NCBI GenBank assembly: GCA_030762175.1
Contig: CM060835.1
Coordinates: 82,618,501-82,682,500 of the forward strand
Source of the DNA: Metallyticus violacea
Taxonomy: Eukaryota > Arthropoda > Insecta > Mantodea > Metallyticidae
Direction of reading: 5' to 3'
Length of the DNA stretch: 64,000 nucleotides
Shown: piece after piece, positions 1-13,100 of the stretch
How the letters are laid out: every line of letters starts with the position of its first letter
Numbering within the stretch: position 1 is the stretch's first letter
Notes under the pieces: model-generated
What the model was told of the DNA's origin: nothing
Database searches by the model: none
Seen by the model: the letters and a program-made list of their open reading frames with translations, nothing else
Position numbers and translations under genes: made by a program

Positions 1-385
1 TTTCAAAGGTTGTTGCCTTCATCTTCAGCATATCTGCTTCTCAGAGTGGTATTAAGATGTCGCTCCGTTGATTTTATGAACTTAGTGGTGGGGTTACTTT
101 GTTTGGGAGATAAAAACAAAACATAACATAAAATAAAACAAGGAAAAACAAAAACGAAATATAAACAAAACAAGGAAAATCTAGTTAATTTTGATCTCCC
201 AAACAATAGTAATCTCATCACTAAGTTCATAAAATACACAAAGCAACATCTTAATACTATGCTGGGAAGCAGACAGTGGAACCATACTGAAGATGAAGGC
301 AACAGCCTTTGAAACATGTGCAAGTAAGTGGAACAAAATTAGTGAAATTTGAGAGATTCCCTGAATAATAATTTGTTGTATTATC
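1..385. mobile_element. Penelope-like element termini, inverted pair
   Basis: Bases 1-118 and about 195-330 are diverged inverted repeats of the same Penelope 3' segment, separated by an A-rich spacer at 119-194. The right arm keeps the end-of-ORF pattern seen in the copy at 20886-21240, including the GAAGATGAAGGCAAC motif, the aaacatgt motif and agtaagtggaa. The copy is truncated and non-coding. Confidence 0.75.
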
Positions 386-1261
386 TTCTGTTATTTTAAG
401 AATTTTCAAGATTATCAGCAAAAGGTGAAATATAATGAGATGCAAAAAAATTAGTGGATCAGAATGATACCTGCATATAACCATATTTTTGTAGAATATA
501 ACATTAATAAAGTTATGATTAAAGTATACAAATAAGGTAATTCTGTTTCCCATCTCACTGATTAGTATCATTGTAAATCCCCCCAAAATTTGCTCTATTG
601 TGTTTAGTATTAAGTAGAACAAATATGAAATTACAAATTAAATTAATTATTATTTAAAATTTAATTATATTGCATTGAATATTGAATAAATAGAATTGTA
701 TATATAAATGTGAATTACCATTTGTAAACAGTGATTTCCAGTGTCTTTTTTTTGGAATTTCCTGGTGTCAATATTCTGTGCTTCTTATCTTAACCTGCGC
801 TAATCTTACATATATTTGTTAATGTATATTTCTTTAAAGTGCTTTAATTGTCTTCTGCATATATGATGATGTACATTTCTTAAATGTGCTTTATTTTAAT
901 TTCTTTATTATCTGCAATATGTGCCATAACCAGTAGTTGCCGTTGTTCGCATGCACGCCTTTCATTTTCTGCACCAGGGCAGCTCTGCATCAACCTCAGT
1001 GGTTGCTCCATTATTTTTCAGAGTTGCCAACAGTTATGTAATATAATATATACAATTTGGTGCAACAATATTGTAGTTGTAGAAATGACTGATTTCAGCC
1101 ATAAAAGTCCATGTGCTTTTAAGGATAGTGGATTGGTTCTGACTTGAATGCTTTATGATAATCTCATCTTGCTTACTGCTATAACTGTTTGCAACATTTT
1201 CAACACATTTTTCCACCATGGCTACTTTACCAATGATTTTTATAGTAATACATTTTTTCTT
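386..1261. other. Unassigned AT-rich DNA
   Basis: No splice-consistent exon, RNA gene or recognisable repeat. Short open frames at 884-1147 and on the opposite strand have no family resemblance. Confidence 0.4.
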
Positions 1262-1640
1262 GTAAATATAATTAATCTGTCATCTAACATACTTTTGTGC
1301 TTCACTTACTTTTAAATATGGTGGGACCGGTTTCAAAGAGACATCCTCTCCATCTTCAACCAACTTGACGACAGGTATGAGAAACTAACATCTATGAGAA
1401 CCTGTGGCTCCGTCCTGGTGGTGCTTTTTTCTTTATAAACTGGAAATTGGTATTACAATCTCCTATAATGTCGAAATTCATAAGATGATCCCTATGTTAG
1501 TAAGTGAAGCATAAGAGTGTGTTAGACTGCAGATTAATTATATTTACATTTACAAGCTTCACTGTGTAAGTTCCAACAGAATTTTTTAAAAATATCTTAT
1601 TTTTCGAAAGTTCTTAAATGAACATTTTTTCTTCTTTATT
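1262..1640 (-). mobile_element. Penelope-like 3' end with inverted flank
   Basis: Positions 1262-1500 are the reverse complement of the 3' end of the copy at 11440-12640 (shared words: gggaccggtttc, catcttcaa, ttcataagatgatccctatg). At about 1500 the match switches orientation: 1500-1620 matches 12520-12640 directly (agcataagagtgtgttag, gttccaacagaatttt). The same terminal sequence therefore flanks it in both directions, as is usual for Penelope insertions. Confidence 0.75.
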
Positions 1641-2366
1641 GATATAATTATTTTTTAATTAATTGAAATTATAACTTTCTTTGATTGTGTTAACCAGACT
1701 ACATATTCTTAGGTCAGGTCAGTGTTATTATTTGTTTATTGGAGTAATTTAGTACAGCTCATAAATAAATATAAAAGTAAGAATGAAGTGAAACTTTAGA
1801 AATTCACACTTTCAAGATAAAAAGTTCTGTGTAAGTAATATATATCCTAAGGGATTAAAGATTATAACTAAAAGGACAGTTGTATTGAGAAAAGGTACTA
1901 GAAATATTGCAGATTGTTCATTTAAATTCAACCTAAAGAATATTTGTCAGATAGCTTTAATGTTCTCTTAGTGGATAAAGAATAATTTCTTTCATAACCA
2001 CTGCATTAAAGATGTAAGCAGTTGATATGGAATACATGCCAATTATCAAATTATTCAAACAACTCATGTTCATTCTACAAGTTAGTAACATTTACCAGTG
2101 ATTTGGTTAGTTAGGCAGGGTACAAATAATGATTCTAGAGGAAGAATCATTGTTGCTAGTTAATAGTAATGTATAAGGTATTATTAAACACTTTAGAAGA
2201 AGAGAGTCCAATTTAGTAATAGTGCAAGAAATGCATCAACTTAGGACTCTGGCTAAATAAGGGTGTGAAAGAAAACAACAAAATGTCCCATTCATATTCA
2301 TATTATATTATAAAAAGATGACTCCACAAAAATCAGTTAACATTTTATTGCATTCAGTAATAGATA
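1641..2366. other. Unassigned AT-rich DNA
   Basis: Nothing recognisable: no long open frame, repeat unit or exon-like segment. Confidence 0.4.
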
Positions 2367-3303
2367 TGGGGTTAGGTCCATAAGTTTCCACCTAACCATT
2401 TTCTAGGTATGATAAAGACAAAAACAATTTCACTTTTCACTATTGTGAAGAAGGCACACACCACCACTCAGGTTTCCTTGTCTTTTCTCTTTGATGGAAG
2501 CACGTAGTCTCTTCAGTAGGCCAGCATAGTATTTCCCATTTACTGTGGTGTTCCGCTCCTTGAAGTCCATGAAGAGTCCCAAAAGATTGTGGCCATTGTC
2601 TTCTTGGTTGACTGAGTGACCTTGGTCTTTAGAGGTGGTGCTTAGCCAGGTAGATGCCATTCCATTGATTTTCTTTTAGACAATGGATCATAGCAGTGAG
2701 CCAATGATTTACAGAACTTCTTTCTTGCCACGGCAGAACTCCATAAATGCCTGACAACAGAGGACTTGTTACTGCTTTTGATATGAGGAAAGAAGTCTAG
2801 GCACCCATCTTGCACTAACCTAATTCATGTTTAAATGTTCATTAATAACTTGAAAGACTGTTGTTTTAGAAAGGCTCAACCTTGTTGTTATTTCTGTAAC
2901 TTCGAGCCGCCAATCTTCCATAATTTCTCCTTCCATAAGAGCAATGTTTTCAGGAGTAAGCACCTCCAAGGACCAACCTGTACACTGTTTGTCTTCAATG
3001 CTTTCTCGACCCATTCAAAAAAGTTTGGTATGGTAGAATATGAGGGAGATGCTCCCCCATGTATACTGTCCAATCGCTATTTAGTTTTATTTGGAGTAAG
3101 TTGTTCTTCTGTGAAGAACCTAATAATAACTGGATACTCCATTTGGAACATGTCACAATCTTCTACACATAGTCTTCTTTATCCAACTATATCTAAGAAC
3201 TGAACTGTTATTTATTTAACAGATAAGGTATGACAGTAGATAAGGATTTTGTGAAGGCGATAATCCTTATTGGCAAGTCTGGAAACTTATGGACCTATCC
3301 TCA
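2367..3303 (-). mobile_element. Mariner (DD34D) element, family 1, internally deleted
   Basis: The terminal inverted repeats are visible as ggttaggtccataagtttcc near 2369 and ggaaacttatggacctatcc at 3281-3300, flanked by TA on both sides. Transposase fragments read on the minus strand: FKERNTTVN and the Lys/Gly-rich segment around 2470-2660, and the N-terminal helix-turn-helix remnant around 2820-3070. At about 0.94 kb it is shorter than the 1.25-kb copies at 22654 and 44350. The C-terminal part with the last catalytic Asp is missing, and stops and frameshifts are present. Confidence 0.88.
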
Positions 3304-3395
3304 TATTTCTCTTGTAATTTGAGTTTTAATCCTAAGCTTTACAGCAGAAATATTGTTGTACTAACTCATTAAGGAGGCTCCATGATAATTTATGA

Positions 3396-3682
3396 TTTTT
3401 TTTTTAATGGTCTTTAACGCCCATTTTTACTACTGTGGCATCACAGGTGGTGAACACTGGTGATACATGAAATAAAATGATAAATTGGGAAAGGATTTTT
3501 TTTTTAAAGGCAGGAAATGTTCCAGGCCTAAGTTTAGGGTACCTCCCCAGCATTTGCCCATTATGAGGACTGAAGAAAACCTGGAAAAAACCTCAGTCAG
3601 GGAGGAAGGTCCTGGCAGGATTGGAACCCCAGACCTCCCGCACATAAATCTGCACCTTAACGACCTCAGCTACCCATGGCAG
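3396..3682 (-). mobile_element. SINE family 1 (tRNA-Leu-like head), near full length
   Basis: The minus strand carries a tRNA-like head (gggtagctgaggtcgttaagg, box A; ggttccaatcc, box B), then the family body with the aggttttt...cctcagt and gtaccctaaacttaggcct words, and a tail ending in a (T)-run on the + strand. It matches the copy at 28316-28604 throughout. The open frames at 3430-3745 are shadows of this element. Confidence 0.85.
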
Positions 3683-3989
3683 TATTTATTTATGAATATT
3701 ATAGTAGAAATAGTTTATATATTCCTTTTTTGTTTTATTTTCTGATTTCCATACCTGTTTCTCACAATTCCTTAAGTTGGTCTTAAGATTAATGGACTGA
3801 TAAGTTTTCAGTGCATATGAATATAACTGCAATATCAAATGGAATGTTCCCTGCCATATCCTTTTAAAAATCTTAAAATTGAGTTCAGATATAATCCAAT
3901 TAAAATTTAAATATAGAGTTATCATGTCTTAAGTTATGTTCCTATTGATATTAAGTATGATCTTTTCATTGTATTTATATGCTTTCCAG

Positions 3990-4160
3990 GCGGTGGTAGA
4001 GAGTTAGACATGGATGGTATCAAGGATGGCTCATTTAATGGGTCCTATACAATGCTACAATGTCGGACAGTTCGTATAGGATCTTATAAAGTGGTTCCTA
4101 AAGAAAGAGTAATTCTTTCTTCAGCTGGAATCAGATTGACAGTACCAGCTATAGAAGACA
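3990..4160 (+). CDS. SENP6/7: SENP6/7-like gene, visible exon 1
   Basis: The acceptor follows a short pyrimidine run (gctttccag) and the donor is gtaagt. The exon starts with two bases of a split codon and ends with one, giving 56 full codons. The translation contains [20 protein letters not shown] and an [11 protein letters not shown] strand pattern, which is the conserved region before the SENP6/7 catalytic domain. It must be preceded by an exon ending in phase 1; I could not find one in bases 1-3989, so the 5' part probably lies outside the window. Confidence 0.88.
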
Positions 4161-7100
4161 GTAAGTTATTTTTTTAAATCTTTGAAGGTAGAACAGACCT
4201 CTCATTAGTGATTTAAGCTTTAGTTAAATTATAATGTGCTTGTTAAACTCATTGAATCACATTAATTGGTAGCATAAAATATCACCTCAAAGCCCTAGAG
4301 GGGGTTTGAGGAAATTTTGAGCCTTTTTAAAGAGGATGAATGATAAAAGAATACATATAAAATTGCCAATTAAATCTGCATGTTCAATTTGTCAACATAG
4401 TGCATTTACAAGTCCACAATGTGTAAAGTTTTTTTTTTTATTTCAGCCTTTTAAATGTAGGTCAGACTATGTTGAGATTACATTATTAAGAAAAAAGTGC
4501 TAAGGAAGTTAATTCAGGGACAAGTGATCCTATCATCAGCTGTTGATCATCAACAAAAGATGATGGGAACAATTGCTCCCAAAACATGTCCTAATGTTGT
4601 ATAACTAAGTGGAGTTAGTGTGAACATATTTAATAAATTCTAATCAATATATTACAACTCCATTGTCCATAGCTTTTTAAGTAAATGTAAATAAGTTCAA
4701 ATATTTTAACCATATATTTTAGGTGTTTTTCTGTTAATATACAAAGCAACTATTTTGAATATGTGTGAAAATTTAAAATTAATAATAATAATAATAATAA
4801 TTCATTAATGAATGTCAGATTTTATTTTTTTCTCTTTGTGTTCTTTCCATAGGTACAAAACCTGTAGTATTGACCATTTCTATAATGGAAATAAAAAAGG
4901 TGCTAATTCATTTTGGAAGAGGGATGCCAGTGTTATTTGTCTATGTTACTCCTGCAGCTGCTGCAAAATTGAGACTTTGTCTCAAAATGGAGTCAAAAGA
5001 TGGTCCTTATTATGACCCCAGTAGTTCAGGTATGTAATTTTTTAAATTTATGTGATTCAGGTGTGAATATAATCCTAGATATAAGTGCTGTAAATGTAAA
5101 CAACTCTTTGGGCTGCATAAACTTTTGGAGAAAAATTAATATATAAAATAATGAAAAACGAGAGGCAGAAATTTGGGAGATAACTTTGCTGGAGATGTCA
5201 ACCAAGTGATTAAGAGTGTTTGAATTATAGCATTTCCAGATTGCATTCATTTAGGGAATTGTTCAGATTGTTCAGAATGTGTTTCCCTATGTTGTATTAC
5301 TTTAATTGTGTAACTCATATGAAAGCTATACGTGTATGAATAGATGCATCAATCAGTACTTCTCTACATAATGACAAGGAAAATTGAGGTATATGTTACA
5401 ATGCTACATCAGCTAATTGAACCTCACTGTGCAAAATGAAGACCTTGCATACCTCTTCTCATTGTGGCCTCAACCTCCACATCTGTGTGAAAATGCTACT
5501 CCAACTCTTTCATTGGTGGGAACAGATAAAAGTCACTCCATGCCATATAAGGGTTGTATGGTTGTGCAAGCCATTCCCACCCAGATTCTATAAGTTTGGT
5601 CTGTATATAGGGGCAAGCATTGTTGTCGAGTAGGATGACACCAACCAACAATAGATCAGGGCACTTGTGTCAAGTTGCTGATTTCATTCTCTCCAAAGTC
5701 CAACAATATTGAGCAGCCATAATCATATGTTCTCATTCCGAAAAATCATTGATACGCGTTGCATCCCAGAAGATTATCACAAGCACCTTTCCTGCCAATG
5801 GCATCTTCAATTTCTTCCTCAAGGGGAACTCAGATGCTTCTCTTCCATTTATGTTCTCCTTTTATTCAGGAGTGAAGTGATGAATAGAACTCTCATTCCC
5901 TGTCATAATGATCATGAGCAGAGCCTAAAAGTTAGGCGAAATCCTTTTCTCTTTGGGTGGATATATTTAAGAGTCAGAATTGAACATGTTTCTGTACATT
6001 TGGGTCGGTAGAGCCAACTTTTATTTTGCCTATTTTAAGTTTAAAACTTTTTTTTTTGCTGTTTTTGGATCATCATAGATTTTTCTGCCATTAATGACGT
6101 ATTTTATAAAGCACATAAAGAATTTAAATTTTTCATTGTGAAAAAAGTTATAAAAATTAAATGGCATGTTCACCTCACAAAAATATCTATTAAGAATCTT
6201 GATATAGAGTTATTTCTTTTCAAGCAGTCAAAAACTTTCTCCTCAATCCATTTACTTAATAGTAAAACCTTCATTAGTGAAAGGAACCTCAGCCACACGA
6301 ATATCAGGAAATGAAGAGAATGAGGGAAATGGCATAATTTAGAATATTTTGAAAAGTTTTGAGAATGACCTTATATCGATCGGCATGAGACTATTCTAAG
6401 AAATTTGTGAAGGGAGTAACTTCTCAGCTGCATAAATGTAAATTATATATTAATGCCCGTTTTTACAAATGCATCACGGGTAGTAGATACTGATGATAAC
6501 CACTATGGGTGGTCGAGGTCATTAAGGTGCAGACTCGTGAATTTGAGGTCTGGGGTTGTATTCCTATCAGGACTGTCCTCCCTGACTGAGGTTTTTCCAC
6601 ATTTTCCTCAGTCTGCTGGTACAGTTTGATGCAAATATTACTCCATAATGGCTTCAAAACCTGCTGATTTGTGACAGCAGTATATTATTGGGCTTTCCAC
6701 CAGTTATAGTTATAGAAGGTAGTTGAAGGGTGTAATGAGAAGTCTTACTCATAGTGTGGGCTATATAACACAGCTGCACAAAAATGGATTCCCATCTGAG
6801 GCCTAATCTGCAAAGAGAGAGAGAGGAGGGGGGAGGATGCAACCAGCAAACATAAAAGGCTAGTAGCCAAGGTAAGGGTTGCAGTGTCACAAGAAAACCC
6901 TCCAACACAAAGAAGCTTTACCAGCCACATTGTAAAATCTAAAGGGACAGTTTATAGGATAATCTACCAACATTTGGGCTTAGAAAGGTGGCATAAACAT
7001 GTAGGCATGTCTTGAAAGAACAGCAGATCAGAGAACGCTTCATCAATGCAAGTTATCTATATGAACACAACTTGGCAGGTGAAAAGTGACAATGGGTGAT

Positions 7101-10100
7101 TTCTTTGGATGAAGCATGGATTTGTCTAGTTAACTCAAACAAACCTATTGCTATTTACTACCATCAAGTGGGCCAGGGAAGTAGCCTGAATTTAGGCCTA
7201 GAATGCTTCCTATCTTTAAAAAAAAAAAAGCCATCCTTTCCCAATTAACCATTTCATTTCATGTAAGACACTGATACATAAGATGAAATAAGAAATTGCG
7301 AAAGGGCTTTTTTTTTAAAGGAAGAAAACGTTACAGGCTTAAATTTTTAGGGTACTTCCCCAGCATTTGCCATTTATGAGAACTGAGGAAAACTTAAAGA
7401 AAACACAGTCAGATAGGACAGTCATGACAGGAATCGAATCCCAGACTACTTGTGAGTCTGCATCTTAATGACTTTGGCCACCTGTGGCAGATGGATACTA
7501 ACCTGATAAACACACAAACATAAAATGAAGTTGACTAGAAATCACTACACATATTTTGCTCATGCCATGGCTATTCAAAACTACTTCACTTTAATTAATT
7601 GATATCTTGTATGATTCAGTTGGAACAACACACTCTTAAAACATCACTTACTTTTCATAAATGTATGGAACTGGTTTCGAGAACATTTAGTTCCCATCTT
7701 CAGCCAGGCTAAAGTTCAACTGTTGGATCATTCGTTGAGCTATGAGAATGTATATTCTGCTCTGGTGGCAGTGTGATAAACTTGTAGTTTATGTTTTCAT
7801 CCCCAGCAATGTCGAAGTTCATTATGCTGTCTTTGTATTTGTAGATGTAGATTTTCTCCCAGGTTGCTAATTCCGTAGGTCCTTGTACTGATTTTAATAA
7901 TTTTGCTTTATTTAATATGTCGTGATTTTGTGTCCAAAAATGATATGCTACTGCTGATTTCTCTATTTGCTTGTACTTTATGTTCCTTTAACCATGTGCC
8001 TATGTTTCTCTTTGTTTTTCCAATGTAGATTTTTTCACATTCTGCAGAGTTTATTTTGTAAATACCTGATTTTTCTTCTTGTGGAATACTGTCATTAACA
8101 TTATCTATCAGTAAGTGTTTAACATTAAATCTATTAATCGGTGCCAACCTGATATTAAAATCTTTAAGAATATTCTGAAATTTTTTTGTGGCCCATGGAT
8201 GATATGTGAATTTTTTAAATATTAGTTTATCTTTCCTAGTTGAAAGTGTTGTGGTTTCTTTGATATGTTTTTGTCTCTTGAATTTCTGCACCTTTTTATG
8301 TACTAGTTCTTTTTTAAAACCATTTTTAACTGCTGTTTTTTCTATTTGCTTGTATTCATTAAATATTCTTCTCTGCTAATTTGTAGGTTACAAATTAGCA
8401 AATTTGTAGTATCCCAATCCTCATAGAATGTGTTAACTGGTTCTATTGGCAATTTCTAACATTTGTGCCACCTCATTAATTTGAATTCATCTGTTCTCAG
8501 TTGAGGGGCGACCATATCAAACTTTTTCAGAAAGCCTACTTTTCCTTAGCAAATACAATGTTGCATCACCTTCCTATGATCTGCAGACACTATGGTATCC
8601 CCCGTACACAGCAATGCTTCTTGTGGTTGTTGGTGGATACTAAGCCATTGCCCATTCATACGGAATCACTGCATGCACTTCTGCCTGACACCAGGTCTTC
8701 AATACATATGCATTGACCATGCTGCAATGCTGCATCTGGCTTGAACCCACTGTTTCATCTGGGCCTCCATTTCCTGCCCCTGTGTGACTGTGACTTTATG
8801 AATGCATAGCAGTAAAGAATTATTTTTGTAACAACTTTAATAGTCCAGGGAAACTTATATATTGAACAGCTCTTATATATAGGAAGTTATGAGTACATAC
8901 CAGTAGAAAATTATTTCTGTAACAGCTTTAATAACTCGGTAAACATATATTAAACAACCCTTATATATAGGAAGTGCTTTTAGCATTTAATATAAATATT
9001 TTATATTTTTCACACTTTAAGTTAAGCAATAATGATGTGCAATTAATAAATTGGGTGAATACTGTACAGCATTCGAGTCTAGTACAGAAAAGTGTTACAG
9101 GCTATAATGAAAGTTCTTGTAAAGTATGGAATTATATAAAATATTCAAATTAATGACATCTATTCAACTGTTATCTTGTGACTTCAAAACTCGAATTAGG
9201 TTAAGTTTATCTTATTGATGCAAACGTCCAAGTTAACATGGAGGGTTGCCCCATCTAACTCGGACAATTTTGAATCGCTCTCCCACTCTTTCCAGTGGGA
9301 TATGTGCACATGTGCTACCTAGTCAGTTCAACAGTATGAGCCTGCAATCTGCTGGTACATTCTGATGCAAAGATTACTCCATAATGGCTCCAAAACCTGC
9401 TGAATTGTGGCAGCAGTACACTATTGGGCTTTCCACCAGTCATAGTCTTTAGAAGGTAGTAGAAGGGTGTAATGAGCAGTCTTACTGATAGTGTGGCTAT
9501 ATAACACAGCTGCACAAAAATGGATTCCTATCTGAGGCCCAATCTGCAAAAAGAAAGAAAGAGAGACAGAGAGGGAGAGGGAGGATGCAACCAGCAGAAC
9601 CTTAAAGACTAGAAGCCAAGGTAAGGGCAGCAGTGACACAAGAAAACGCTCTAACACAAAGAAGCATTACCAGCCATATTGGAAAATCTAAAGGGACAGT
9701 TTACAGGATAATCTACCAACATTTGGGCCTAGAAAGGCAGCATAAACATGCAGACATGTCTTGAAAGAACAGCACATCAGAAAATGCTTCATCAATGCAT
9801 GTTAACTATATGAACACAACTTGGCAGGTGAAAAGTGACAATGGGTGATATCTTTGGATGAAGCATGGATTTATCTAATTAACTCAAACAAACCCAGTTC
9901 TATTTATTACAAGTAGGCCTAAGGAACACTGAACTTCATTTGATCCTTTCACAATACATCATTTTATCTTGTGTATCAAGTGTCCACCTCCTGTGATGCC
10001 TGAATAGTAAAAAAAGCATTAAACACTATTCAAAAAAAAATTCATCTAGAAAAAGAAGTTTTCCAAGGGATTTATAGTGGTTCCAAGTTACTGCTCTCGA

Positions 10101-13100
10101 GGGAAACTTAGCATTCAGAGAATTGCCAAAAATGTTAAATTAATGCAGCCTACTAACAAAGAAATGTCATGGACACCCAATATTTGATGAATATTTTACC
10201 CGGTTGTATGGTGAAGGTGCCCAAATTTTGAATCCATATGGATAAGGCATCCACTCACACTGCCAGATCATCACTTGCCTATTACCACCGGAAAAATGCT
10301 GAAAAAAGTGCCATTGTGATAACTTTTAAAAGGATCCCTATGAAGTCACCAGATGCCTCTCCAATGGGTTATTGTGGATTTGGTCTTTTGAAACAGTGCG
10401 TTGCTTCTTGACATCCCACCACGATTCAGGGTCTCCGGAAAGTCTGCTAGGAGAAGGCTAACATTCCGTTTTCTGTTCAATGGCACAATCTTCTACAATG
10501 GAAATTGCATTGCAGAGCCATAGTTAAAACCTGTGGACATCAAACTGAACACAGTGTAGCGGAGAAAGGGAATCTTGCCAGGAAAAAATGTTTGAGTTTA
10601 ACCAGGGCAGTCCTCCATAGATAGGATAGAAACATGTTGCTAATATTTCTATGAGTTTTTTTATCTGATTAACTTGTCTTTCATTTTGATATAATAAGAT
10701 AAAAGGATTCACAATCATGCATGCCAATAAAAGGAATAATAATCTTCAGCTTCAGGTTGTACTAGTAGTGATCTTCATCAAAAATTCAGTTAATTTATTT
10801 CACAAAATGTTCACTAAGAAAGGTAAATTGTTTATTCTGAAAGAAATAAAGGCAAATAAATATTATTTATATTGTTAAAAATATATACTTTTTTTATCAA
10901 GGACATGTACAAGTATATAGTTTATGTAATTTAATTTGCGACTTGACAGTGTCTTCTGTTTATTGGATACTGATGTCAGACAAAAACTTGTATCAGTTAA
11001 CTCACAGGCACCCCTAAATAGATGTAGTGGAGAGAGTTAAATGATCCCATGAATTGCTAATTAGGCAAACCTGTATTTTACAGTGATGCCAGAGTGGTAC
11101 TAATCTGTTTAGTAATAAGAGGATAAGCCTTGATATCTGCCCCATCTCTAAAACATTAGTAAAGTTTTATTACATTATGTTGTAATTGTATCAGTCTTAC
11201 ATAGCAGTTCTTTTTCAGATGAAACTCAAAAACGCATCACACTTTTACCTGAAAGGTTGACTGAAGATTGTAAAATTTCATTAAAAAGCATCTTTATGGA
11301 AAACATGATGGATGAACTCACAAATAAAGAAGCCAATGAGCTTTTGGTGAAAGCTTCACCTAAAGAGGTAAACAATTCTTTCTTTGCATTTATTTATTTG
11401 TTAATTTATTTTATCTTTATTTGTTAGTTTAGTCCCACTTCTTTTTTCGATAATTTCCGCCTTCCCACATTATTTTAAATGCTGGTACAGATACATTGAC
11501 AACATTTTTGGTATGTTCAAAAAGAATTTGTTGAAGATGCTTTGAAGTGTTTAAATATACAAGATAGTAACATATCCTGCACACTGGAAACAGAAACAAA
11601 GGGAATGTTGCTGTTTTTAGATATAAAAATTATTAAGAATCATGGAAATTTAGAATTTGGAATCTATAGAAAGGATACTCACTTAGATAACTATATGAAG
11701 TCAAATGGGTTCAACCCCATAACTCACAAGCACTCAATTTTCAACAGCTTAACATATAGACTGGTGAATTTACCAATCAGTAAAGAGGAGTACAAAAAAG
11801 AATTTGAGAAGATACAGGAGATTGCCATTATAAATGGTTTTAACAAAAATTTAGTAAACAAAAAACTTAATAGATTCCTAAGGAAGAAATTGATCAAGAA
11901 TACCACCACACTATTAACTGAAAAAGAGAGACCAGTTTTTAAAAATTTCACCTACCATCCAGTAGCTATAAATAAATTCCAAAAATTTTTTAGAGATATT
12001 AACATTAAATTGGCACTGTTAACAGATACACTCTGAAAAATGTTTTAGTGGACAATAGTTTTAATAACATTCCAAAGGAAAAAAAATCAGGCATCTACAA
12101 AATAACACGTAAAGAATGTGATAAGATATACGTTGGATAAACTGAAAGCAATATAGGAATATAGTTAAAGGAACATCTCAGGAACATTACGTACAAACAG
12201 ATTGATAGGTCAGCAGTGGCACACTATTTTTGGAAAGATAATCATGACATAAAATTAGAAATAAAGTTACTTAAAGAAGCTCACGGACATACAGAATTGG
12301 ACGCATGGGAGAAGATTTACATTCATAAACATAGGGATCATCTTATGAATTTCTACATTACAGGAGAATGTAATACAAATTTCAAGTTTATAAAGAAAAA
12401 AAACCACAAGGATAGAGCCATATGTTCTGATAGATGTTAGTTTCTAGTACCAGTCGTCAAGTTGATTGAAGATGGAGAGGATGTCTCTTCGAAGCCGGTC
12501 CCACCTTATTTAAAAGTAATTGAAGCATAAGAGTGTGTTAGATGACAGATTAGATATAATTTACATTAACACGCTTCATTGTGTGAGTTCCAACAGAATT
12601 TGTTAAAAATGTCTTATTTTTCGAAAGTTCTTAAACGAACCAGATTTTTTGTTATTTTTGTGCACAAAATGGAAAAATCCCTGTTGCCATCCTTTTACCA
12701 GATATATTCTGGTACTATATGAACAGTTTATAATGAAATCTCAGTGTCTTTCTATGACAAAAATGTTCATAATTGCTTATTTTTATTACATTGGTTGTCA
12801 TCTCTCTCTCTTTGGAAATAAGTTTAACCCTGAAATACCTATACTTCCCCCCCCCCTGCTCCTATAATCACCTAAGATGTGTCTCCTAGACTTAGCATGT
12901 CATGCATCTAAGACATGGAGACTTCTTGTTCAAGGGAAGCCATACTTAAGATTTTTATGCCCTCCCCAAAAAAACCATCCACCATGGCATGGTTTGAACT
13001 CATAACCTTGAGTCTATGAGACAAGTATGGTTATCACGAGACCATCAAGTTCAACAGGGCAAGAAATGAATGCAAGATATAAATAAGGTGAATGACATGT

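Noticed and set aside
2835..3203. A 122-codon + strand open frame
   Set aside because: Antisense to the mariner transposase N-terminus; the same shadow occurs at 22920-23138.
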